DNA of 64,000 bases, taken from contig NZ_JAFEUU010000001.1 in the NCBI RefSeq assembly GCF_017355885.1, forward strand, positions 372,001 to 436,000. Direction: 5' to 3'. Each line of letters opens with the position of its first letter. The stretch's first letter is position 1. Shown here in pieces: positions 43,720 through 50,073 of the stretch. Origin of the DNA: Sabulicella rubraurantiaca (GTDB lineage Bacteria; Pseudomonadota; Alphaproteobacteria; Acetobacterales; Acetobacteraceae). The notes beneath the pieces are model-generated. The model was not told the origin of the DNA. It searched no databases and was given only the letters and a program-made list of their open reading frames with translations. The position numbers and the translations under genes are program-made.

Positions 43720-44519
43720 CCCGCCGTCTCCGGCTGCGGGGCCTCCTCCACCTCCCCCAGATAGGCACTACGCACCTGGGCGTCGGCCATCACCTCATCC
43801 GGCCGGCCCTCCGCGATCTTGCGGCCGAAATCCAGCACCATGACGCGGTGGGAGATGTCCATGACCACGCCCATGTCGTGCTCGATCATCAGCACGGTCA
43901 TGCCCCATTCCTGGTTCAGGTCGAGGATGAAGCGGGCCATGTCCTCCTTTTCTTCGAGGTTCATGCCGGCCATCGGCTCATCCAGCAGGATCAGCTTGGG
44001 GCGTAGCGCCACGGCGCGCGCCAGTTCCACCCGCTTGCGGAGGCCGTAGGAGAGCGTCCCGGCCGCGGCTTTCCGGACATGCTGGATCTCGAGGAAGTCG
44101 ATGATCTCCTCGACCTCGCGCCGATGCGCCAGCTCTTCCTGCCGCGCACCGCCGAACCAATGGACCATGCCCCGAACGAAGCCGGACTTCATCAGGTGGT
44201 GGCGTCCGACCATGATGTTGTCGAGCACGCTCATGTGACCGAACAGCGCGAGGTTCTGGAAGGTGCGCCCCAGCCCGAGCGCCGCGCGACGGTTGGTCGG
44301 CAGGCGCGTGATGTCCTTGCCTTCGAACAGGATGCGTCCCTCGGTCGGCCGGTAGCGGCCCGAGACGCAGTTCACCATGGAGGTCTTGCCCGCACCGTTC
44401 GGGCCAATGATCGAGAAGACCTCACCCGCCTGGATGGCGAAGGAAACGTCGGTGAGCGCGCGAACACCTCCGAATCGGAGCGACACGCGGTCCGCCTCCA
44501 GGATTGCACTTCCCGGCAT
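43716..44519 (-). CDS. Branched-chain-type ABC transporter ATPase (LivG-like)
   Basis: 267 residues from ATG 44519 with GGGAGGAAG just upstream. Walker A GPNGAGKTS, signature LSYGLRKRVELARAVA, Walker B LILLDEPMAGMN. It has an insertion (HHLMKSGFVRGMVHWFGGARQEE) typical of LivG-class ATPases. The open frame extends upstream but without coding character. First gene of the ten-gene operon 44519 to 31567. Confidence 0.93.
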   Translation of the reverse strand: MPGSAILEADRVSLRFGGVRALTDVSFAIQAGEVFSIIGPNGAGKTSMVNCVSGRYRPTEGRILFEGKDITRLPTNRRAALGLGRTFQNLALFGHMSVLDNIMVGRHHLMKSGFVRGMVHWFGGARQEELAHRREVEEIIDFLEIQHVRKAAAGTLSYGLRKRVELARAVALRPKLILLDEPMAGMNLEEKEDMARFILDLNQEWGMTVLMIEHDMGVVMDISHRVMVLDFGRKIAEGRPDEVMADAQVRSAYLGEVEEAPQPETAG

Positions 44520-44544
44520 TCTTCCTCCCTGTAAGGGCGGAAGG

Positions 44545-45312
44545 CTAGTCGGGAGGATGGCCGCTCCGCAAGCGCATTGCGTCGGCGCGCATCTGCGCTG
44601 CCAGCGGGGGGTCGTCCGTGGCAATCGCGTCCAAGGCAAGCTCCGGCGACAGGGCATGGCGCAGGGTGGGTGCGTGGTTCGCGCCCCAGACCGAGAGCCG
44701 CAGCCCGGCCTCATGGACCGCCCGTGCCAGCCCGGCCTCGACAGCTTCGACGGGCAGTCCAAGTTCCGTGGCGCCGACGGCACGGCAGGCTGCAATCAGG
44801 TCCTCGGCTCGGCTGGCGCGGCGTCGGCGCCCATCCACCAGCAGCACGTATTGCGCGAACCCGCCTATCGCGACTGCTTCGGCCAGGGTGGCAGACTCGA
44901 AAGACATCACGACTGCGGCTTGCCGATCGCCCACGGCATGGACGGCCGCGCGAACCAGCCCCGGATAGGGGGAGCCTGTCGTATCGCTCTTGATCTCGAG
45001 ACGCAGGATCTTTCCACCGGCCGAGATGGCGCTTGCCGCCTCGCGCAAGTGAGGAATGGCCTCGCCGCCCGTTCCTTTCACCCGCAGGCGCTGGAGCGTC
45101 GACCAGTCCAGGGCCGAAACCGGCCCGGAGCCATCCGTCATCCGGTCCAGCGTCGCGTCATGCATCACGACCGGTTCGCCATCGCGCGACATATGGATGT
45201 CGATCTCCACCTGCTCCGCCTCGAAGGCGCAAGCGGCGCGGATGGCAGCGAGGCTGTTCTCGGGCCAGAGGAAGGCGCCGCCGCGATGGCTGGCAAGTTC
45301 GGGGGCAGGCAT
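44545..45312 (-). CDS. Glycerophosphodiester phosphodiesterase family protein
   Basis: 255 residues, GDPD TIM barrel. Catalytic and metal residues are visible: SHRGG (His), ENSLAAIRAA (Glu), EIDIHMSRDGEPVVMHD (Glu-x-Asp and His). It hydrolyses glycerophosphodiesters to glycerol-3-phosphate and an alcohol; with no signal peptide it is probably cytoplasmic. 25 nt before the LivG-like start on the same strand; joint transcription is possible. Confidence 0.88.
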   Translation of the reverse strand: MPAPELASHRGGAFLWPENSLAAIRAACAFEAEQVEIDIHMSRDGEPVVMHDATLDRMTDGSGPVSALDWSTLQRLRVKGTGGEAIPHLREAASAISAGGKILRLEIKSDTTGSPYPGLVRAAVHAVGDRQAAVVMSFESATLAEAVAIGGFAQYVLLVDGRRRRASRAEDLIAACRAVGATELGLPVEAVEAGLARAVHEAGLRLSVWGANHAPTLRHALSPELALDAIATDDPPLAAQMRADAMRLRSGHPPD

Positions 45313-45344
45313 GATCGGCGTGTCGCGCCGCCTGGGCCGAGCCG

Positions 45345-45496
45345 TCAAGCCTCCGCCAGCGCATGTCGCAGGGCCGTGGCAAGGTTGCGGCCGAAGCGTG
45401 GGGCATCCATGAGTGGTGGCGCCTCCATTCGCTTCCGCATCCCGGCCCGCAATTCTGCCAAGGCGCTCAAGTCTCCTGCTTTGGACAAGGCGACGC
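45345..45496 (-). pseudogene. C-terminal remnant of a SPINDLY/OGT-like glycosyltransferase
   Basis: About 50 codons of coding-like sequence run from the IS edge to a TGA at 45345: LSALAELRAGMRKRMEAPPL and then MDAPRFGRNLATALRHALAEA. The ...LRAGMRxRMxxxPLMDAPRFxRxLExALR pattern is the usual tail of SPINDLY-type O-GlcNAc-transferase-like proteins. The rest of the gene is missing: the sequence beyond 45497 is IS3. A function of the remnant is unlikely. Confidence 0.6.
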
Positions 45497-45520
45497 TGAC
45501 AAGCCCCCATCAGGTGGGCC
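45497..45520 (+). repeat. IS3 terminal inverted repeat, orfB side
   Basis: Starts TGACAAGCCCCCATCAGG and pairs imperfectly with the end at 48333-48356. The TG start and GCCCCC block are shared. Confidence 0.65.
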
Positions 45521-45524
45521 GAGT

Positions 45525-45755
45525 TCAATGAGGGCCGATCATGAGGAAGCTGCTCGTCGCTGAGGGTGCTGGCAGGGCGATGCCGATGACCTCTGGCGCT
45601 GGCGGGCGGTATCCGAGGGAGGAATGGGGCCTGATGGCGTTGTAGTGCTTTCGCCATTCCTCGATGAGCACCTGCGCTTCGCGGAGCGTGGCGAACACCT
45701 CGCCGTCCAGCAGCTCGTCCCGCAGCTTGCCGTTGAACGACTCTACGTAGCCATT
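45525..45755 (-). pseudogene. IS3 orfB transposase, 3' part
   Basis: Carries the last DDE residue: NGYVESFNGKLRDELL, then EEWRKHYNAIRPHSSLGYRPP, the classic IS3 transposase ending. Joining base 45755 to base 47367 restores SPWENGYVES in frame, proving that this is the other half of the orfB cut by the IS110 element. Confidence 0.88.
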
Positions 45756-46014
45756 ACCGGGCATGATTGGGCCGGTGCTCGCGTGTCGCGCCACGTCGGT
45801 GTGGCGGCATATGGTGCGACCATCCGGGACACGGGGCACCGGGAGCACGTGGAGTGCGAGCAGGCCGTCCGATGGAAGTGAACCGCGAGTTCGAACTCGT
45901 TACATGGCCGCCCCTGCGACTTGCCCGGATGCGCTGCGAGCGCGGATCCGTAGCTGTCGTGTTGCCCGCCAGCTCCCGCCCTTTCACCACGAGCGAGGAG
46001 GAGGATGGGGCGCC
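45756..46014 (+). ncRNA. Candidate bridge (seek) RNA region of the IS110 element
   Basis: 259 bp between the element's left end and its transposase ATG with no convincing gene. In IS110-group elements the long 5' non-coding end encodes the bridge RNA that pairs with target and donor DNA. Local structure is visible: a perfect 14-bp palindrome CGAGTTCGAACTCG (45886-45899) and a GC-rich dyad near 45928-45952. RNA ends and guide loops were not determined; the call rests on family knowledge and position. Confidence 0.4.
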
Positions 46015-47274
46015 ATGCGCATCATCGGAATGGACATTCACCGCGTCTTCGCGGAGGCGGTGGCGTGGATGGACGGAAAGGCCGTCCGGCTGGGCCGGGT
46101 GGACATGCGCCGGGATCGGCTGGAGGAGTTCGCCCGCGCGAGCCTGACGCACGACGACCATGTGGTCGTCGAGGCGACGGGCAACGCCGCGGCGGTGGTC
46201 GAGGTGCTCGCGCCGCACGTCGGGCGCGTCGTGATCGCCAATCCCAAGCAAGTGCGCCTGATCGCGCACGCCAGGATCAAAACGGACGCGATCGATGCAG
46301 CCGTTCTGGCCAAGCTCTACGCCAGCGGCTTCCTGCCGGAGGTCTGGGTGCCCGACGAGCGGACCGGCGCGCTGCGGCGCCAGGTCAGCCGGCGCGAGCA
46401 GCTCGTCCGGCAGAGGACCCGGATCAAGAACATCGTGCAGTCGATCCTGCACGCGCATCTCGTGCCGCCCTGTCCGCATGCCGATCTGTTCGGCCACAGC
46501 GGCCGCGCCTGGCTGGCTCGGCAGACCCTGCCCGAGGACGAGCGCCAGGCCGTCGAGCGGCACGTGCGCACGCTGGACCGGCTGCTCGAGGACCTCCGCG
46601 TGGTCGAGCGCGACATTGCCGAGCATGCCCTCGAGGACGGCGCAGTTCGGCGGCTTATGACCATCCCGGGGATCGACATGATCGTCGCGGTCGGGCTCGC
46701 GGCCGCGATCGGCGACGTGGGCCGGTTCCCCTCGGCCGAGAAGCTCGTCGCCTACCTCGGCCTGAACCCCAGCGTGCGGCAGTCCGGAGAGGGGCCCGCC
46801 CGGCACGGACGCATCACAAAGCAAGGCCGAGGGCACGCCCGCGGCCTCCTCGTGGAGGCCGCATGGGCCGCCGCCCGTGCGCCCGGACCACTGAAGGCGT
46901 TCTTTGGGCGTGTCGCCTCCCGGCGCGGCCAGCACGTCGCGGCGGTGGCGACCGCCCGCAAGCTGGCCGTCCTCGCGTGGCGGCTCCTGACCCGGGGCGA
47001 GGACTATGCCTGGCTCCGTCCGGCGCTGCAGGCCCGGAAGCTGCGGAGCCTCGAGCTGCGGGCCGGACGGCCGCGGCTGCACGGTCTTCGGGGTGCCGCC
47101 TTCGACTACAACATCAAAGGCATCCGGCAGCGCGAACGGCAGGCCGCAGAGGCCGCCGAGACGGCTTATCGCAAACTCACAGAAGGCTGGGCGCAGTCCG
47201 GCCCCAGAAAGGGTCGGGCACGCACGAGCGCCGCAGGGGAGGAGCGACGATCTGAGGCGGCGCGGCGGGGCTGA
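46015..47274 (+). CDS. IS110-family DEDD transposase
   Basis: 419 residues from ATG 46015 (GAGGAGGAGG upstream). N-terminal RuvC-like DEDD domain: Asp7 in IIGMDIHR, Glu53 in VVVEATGN, Asp91 and Asp94 in RIKTDAIDAAVLAKL. C-terminal transposase_20 domain with LMTIPGIDMIVAVGLAAAIGD, then AYLGLNPSVRQSG and the conserved Ser/Arg segment around GRITKQGRGHARGLLVEAA. It is intact and probably active. It should work with the bridge RNA rather than terminal repeats. Confidence 0.93.
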   Translation: MRIIGMDIHRVFAEAVAWMDGKAVRLGRVDMRRDRLEEFARASLTHDDHVVVEATGNAAAVVEVLAPHVGRVVIANPKQVRLIAHARIKTDAIDAAVLAKLYASGFLPEVWVPDERTGALRRQVSRREQLVRQRTRIKNIVQSILHAHLVPPCPHADLFGHSGRAWLARQTLPEDERQAVERHVRTLDRLLEDLRVVERDIAEHALEDGAVRRLMTIPGIDMIVAVGLAAAIGDVGRFPSAEKLVAYLGLNPSVRQSGEGPARHGRITKQGRGHARGLLVEAAWAAARAPGPLKAFFGRVASRRGQHVAAVATARKLAVLAWRLLTRGEDYAWLRPALQARKLRSLELRAGRPRLHGLRGAAFDYNIKGIRQRERQAAEAAETAYRKLTEGWAQSGPRKGRARTSAAGEERRSEAARRG

Positions 47275-47366
47275 CACCTCCATGCCCCGCCCTTGGCCAC
47301 GCGGTCGCCCGTGCGCAAAGGAAATCTGGCAAGGCTCGCGAAAAGGGACTTCCCTATTTCATCCGT

Positions 47367-48020
47367 TTCCCACGGACTGCCGCGCTCGATGTACGCCGTC
47401 CTCGCCCCGACACCGCCAATCCAGCCCTTGACCGCAGCCGCGATGAACTCCGGCCCCTGGTCCGAGCGTACGTGTTGCGGCACGCCATGGAGGAGGAAAA
47501 GATCAGCGAGAGTGTCGATGACATCCACCGAGGTGAGCTTCCGCCCGACACGGATGGCCAGCGCCTCGCGCGTAAACTCGTCGACCACGCAGAGCATCCG
47601 GAACCGCCGCCCGTCCCGCGTCCGGTCCTCGACGAAGTCGTAGGCCCAGACGTGCCGGGGATGTTCGGGGCGCAGCCGGATGCACGACCCGTCCGCTAGC
47701 CAGAGCCTGCCGCGCTTGGGCTGGCGCTTCGGCACCTTCAGGCCCTCGCGGCGTCCTATCCGCTCCACCCTCTTATGGTTCACGGCCCAGCCCGCCTGGT
47801 TCAGCAGCGCCGTGATCCGCCGGTAGCCGTAGCGTCCATAGCGCCTCGCCAGTTCGACGATGTCGGCCGTCAGTGCCGCCTCGTCGGCACGCCCTCGCGG
47901 CGCCTTCTGCTGCGTCGACCGATGCTGGCCCAGCACGCGGCAAGCGAGGCGTTGCGAGACACCGAGCCTTTCCTTCACATGCTCGACGCAGCGGCGCCTG
48001 CGGGCTGGGCTCAGTAGTTT
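47367..48020 (-). pseudogene. IS3 orfB transposase, 5' part
   Basis: Encodes the helix-turn and the first two DDE residues: VKERLGVSQRLACRVLGQHRS, Asp in HVWAYDFVEDRT, Asp in HVRSDQGPEFIA, stopping at ERGSPWE where the IS110 element begins. It is reached from orfA by a -1 frameshift or a start at 47978. The frame after 47367 (TDEIGKSLFA...) reads into IS110 sequence and is not transposase. Confidence 0.85.
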
Positions 48021-48295
48021 CCCGATGCAGCTTCCTTCAGGATGATCTTTTCAAGCGTCAGGTCCGACACCGCCTTCTGCAGCCGCGCGTTCTCACGCTC
48101 CAATTCCTTCAGCCGCTTCACCGCGTCCAGCTTCAGGCCGCCATACTCGGCGCGCCATCGATGATACGTGGCCTCGCTCACCCCGATCGCCCGCACCGCG
48201 TCTGCCACGGACTTTCCGCCCGCGATCAGCACCTCCGCCTGCCGCAGCTTCGCGACGATCTCCTCAGGCTTGTGCATCGGCCTCCGGCCCATCAT
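48011..48295 (-). CDS. IS3-family OrfA
   Basis: 94 residues. Helix-turn-helix (VADAVRAIGVSEATYHRWRAEYGG) followed by a leucine-zipper-like coiled coil (LKLDAVKRLKELERENARLQ), the usual OrfA layout; it ends LKEAASGNY. It binds the IS ends and supplies the N-terminus of the OrfAB transposase by frameshifting. Intact here, although its partner orfB is not. Confidence 0.9.
   Translation of the reverse strand: MMGRRPMHKPEEIVAKLRQAEVLIAGGKSVADAVRAIGVSEATYHRWRAEYGGLKLDAVKRLKELERENARLQKAVSDLTLEKIILKEAASGNY
48017..48023 (-). promoter_or_regulatory. GGGAAAC -1 frameshift site at the orfA end
   Basis: On the minus strand the end of orfA reads G GGA AAC TAC TGA: a canonical X-XXY-YYZ slippery heptamer (GGGAAAC) in the zero frame, with the orfB frame (LLSPARRRR...) at -1. 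This matches programmed OrfAB fusion in IS3 elements. Confidence 0.75.
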
Positions 48296-48332
48296 CCCGC
48301 CTCCCTTGGCTCCGCGGCTCTCATTACCGCAG

Positions 48333-48356
48333 ACCCACTCCTACGGGGGCAGACCA
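48333..48356 (-). repeat. IS3 terminal inverted repeat, orfA side
   Basis: Read on the minus strand it starts TGGTCTGCCCCCGTAGG and pairs imperfectly with the end at 45497-45520. Confidence 0.65.
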
Positions 48357-48736
48357 AGCACCTCTTCCAGAGCCTTTGCCAGCAGAGGAGCGCAAAGGAA
48401 GCGCGCGTCCAGGCACGATGATCCGGTGCGGAGCGCCCCCGCCGGGTCCACCTGCCCTTCCAATGGGCAAGGCCCCAGGCGATGCCACGTCAACGGCGCC
48501 TCGGCCAGCGTCGGGAGGTCATGGAACAGCAACGCGTTGGCCCAGGGGATCCCGGTTTCGCAGGGGATGCGAAGCCCGAGATCCACCTCTTCTCCCATTC
48601 ATTCCGTGCTTGACCACCCGGCGCCCAGCCGCGTCCCAGCTTCCAGGAGCATGACCGACCAGCCACGCGAAGCGAGACACAGCGCCGCGCCCATTCCGGC
48701 CAATCCGCCCCCGATGACCGCGGCACGGGGCAGCAT
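48357..48736 (-). pseudogene. FAD/NAD(P)-binding oxidoreductase, N-terminal remnant with internal stop
   Basis: Starts ATG 48736, overlapping the aminotransferase stop by 1 nt (TGATG). The first 45 codons give a perfect dinucleotide-binding fold (MLPRAAVIGGGLAGMGAALC and SVMLLEAGTRLGAGWSSTE). Then comes an in-frame TGA (48601-48599), and the same frame continues with coding-like sequence (EEVDLGLRIPCETGIPWANA). The gene is cut at the IS3 end. Both the nonsense codon and the truncation disable it. Confidence 0.72.
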
Positions 48737-50043
48737 CAGGAGGCTTTCCGAGGCTGTGCCTGGAGGCAGATCTGCCGCATGGCGCCCAAGACGCGCTCAA
48801 TCTCTTCCTCGTTCATATCTGGCAGGAAGGGCAACCCGAGCGTCGTCTGGGCGAGGCGTCGGGTCACCTCAAGTCGCACTCCCGCAGGGAAGGTAGCGAA
48901 GTCGCGGAAGGCAGGCTGCGCGTGGTTGCCCTCCCCCCACCAGGACCGGGTCTGGATACCGAAAAGACCCAAGTCGAGCGCTGCTTCGGCAGCACCGACA
49001 CCCGCCGGCAAACGAACCACGCAGGTCGAGGCTACCCAATCCTTTCCGAAACCAGGCAGGAGGCCGCGGCCCATTCCCGTCAACGCATCGCTCATTCGTG
49101 CCGCTGTCGTGATGAGGGCAGCACGGCGCTCCGGCCATTCGTCGAGCGCCGCGAGGGCCACCGCTGCATGGTACTCGCTGAGCTTTGCGTTCAATCCGGA
49201 AACCTCGGCGGTGCGCGAGCCGAAGAAGCCAAGATTCGCCGCGCGCTTGATGCGACGGGCGAGATCGGGATCGGTGGTGGCGACGAAACCGCCCTCCCCG
49301 GCCCCCACGACCTTGGTCGCATGCATGCTCACAACGGCTGGGGGCCGCCCGGCGCTCAGCCCGTCGAAAGCGGCGGCGGCGTCAATCACAACGGGAATGC
49401 CCGTCTCCTGCGTGAATGCATCCCAGGGGCCGGGGTCCACCAGCAAGCCGAAGGGAGCCACGACCATCACGGCAGCGACCGCTACACCCTCCTGGCTCGC
49501 ACGGGCTGAACGGATCGCGTTGCGCACCTGATCGGGGTCAAGCGCCCATCGCTCCTCCCCCACATCGAGGAAGGCAGGATGGAGGTCAGCCGCAATTGCG
49601 GCGTGGCCGCTTGCCACGAAGCTCCAGGATGGCATCAGGCAAAGGCCCTGGCGAGCTTCGCTGGGGCGATCCTCCAGCACGGCGCGAAGGGCGCAGACCA
49701 GCCCATCCGTGGCAGTGGAGACGGAAACGACATGGCCACCGCAATGCACGGCCAGCCGCACCTCGAGTTCCGCGCTCAGCGGGCCCCAATTGGCATAGAT
49801 CCGTGCGGCGTCGATGCGGCGCAGATAGGGCAACAGTGCATCGACGCGCGGCAGGAGCGGGCGCGGACCGGAATGGGCGCCAGTATACCCGTGGCCGCGA
49901 GGAGGGCCGGGGCCGCCCCGCCCCGACCCTGCATCGGTGGGCGCAAGGGGACAGGCCGGGTTCCCGGCTCCAGAATGGACGAGGCGCTTACCGTCAGCGG
50001 GCTTCCCGGTTGTCGCTTCCGGGAAGATGCCCGCCGGGCCCAT
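48736..50043 (-). CDS. DegT/DnrJ/EryC1-type PLP aminotransferase
   Basis: Sugar-aminotransferase family protein. Visible signatures: RPLLPRVDALLPYLRRID, IYANWGPLSAELEVRLA, SFVASGHAAIAADLHPAFLDV, the PLP Lys in MHATKVVGAGEGGFV, and LNAKLSEYHAAVALAAL. Homology begins only around residue 60; the preceding frame from ATG 50043 (Pro/Gly-rich) does not look like protein, and no other ATG/GTG fits, so the start is doubtful or the 5' end is damaged. It probably made an amino sugar or related group together with the broken neighbours. Confidence 0.72.
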   Translation of the reverse strand: MGPAGIFPEATTGKPADGKRLVHSGAGNPACPLAPTDAGSGRGGPGPPRGHGYTGAHSGPRPLLPRVDALLPYLRRIDAARIYANWGPLSAELEVRLAVHCGGHVVSVSTATDGLVCALRAVLEDRPSEARQGLCLMPSWSFVASGHAAIAADLHPAFLDVGEERWALDPDQVRNAIRSARASQEGVAVAAVMVVAPFGLLVDPGPWDAFTQETGIPVVIDAAAAFDGLSAGRPPAVVSMHATKVVGAGEGGFVATTDPDLARRIKRAANLGFFGSRTAEVSGLNAKLSEYHAAVALAALDEWPERRAALITTAARMSDALTGMGRGLLPGFGKDWVASTCVVRLPAGVGAAEAALDLGLFGIQTRSWWGEGNHAQPAFRDFATFPAGVRLEVTRRLAQTTLGLPFLPDMNEEEIERVLGAMRQICLQAQPRKAS

Positions 50044-50073
50044 AAGGCCCGGTTAACGCCGCGAGGTCAGATT

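Larger units (their letters stand above)
45756..47366 (+). mobile_element. IS110-family insertion sequence (1.6 kb) inside IS3 orfB
   Basis: Boundaries were deduced by rejoining the interrupted reading frame of IS3 orfB (Pro-Trp-Glu | Asn-Gly-Tyr). There are no terminal inverted repeats and at most a 1-nt ambiguity (T) at the junctions, as expected for IS110 elements, which insert without target duplication. It holds one transposase with 259 bp before and 92 bp after it. Confidence 0.85.
45497..48356 (-). mobile_element. IS3-family insertion sequence, interrupted by an IS110-family element
   Basis: Ends begin TG and share an imperfect inverted repeat (TGnnnnGCCCCC, then GTGGG and AATGAG about 30 nt inside). 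orfA and orfB lie on the minus strand. Without the 1.6-kb IS110 insert the element would be about 1.25 kb, normal for IS3. No target duplication is visible (left flank GACGC, right flank AGCAC), and the two flanks belong to different genes, so a deletion probably accompanied or followed insertion. The element is defective because orfB is broken. Confidence 0.82.

Noticed and set aside
45763-46014. IS110 transposase starting at 45763
   Set aside because: The upstream 84 codons lack homology; the DEDD domain and a strong ribosome site place the start at 46015.
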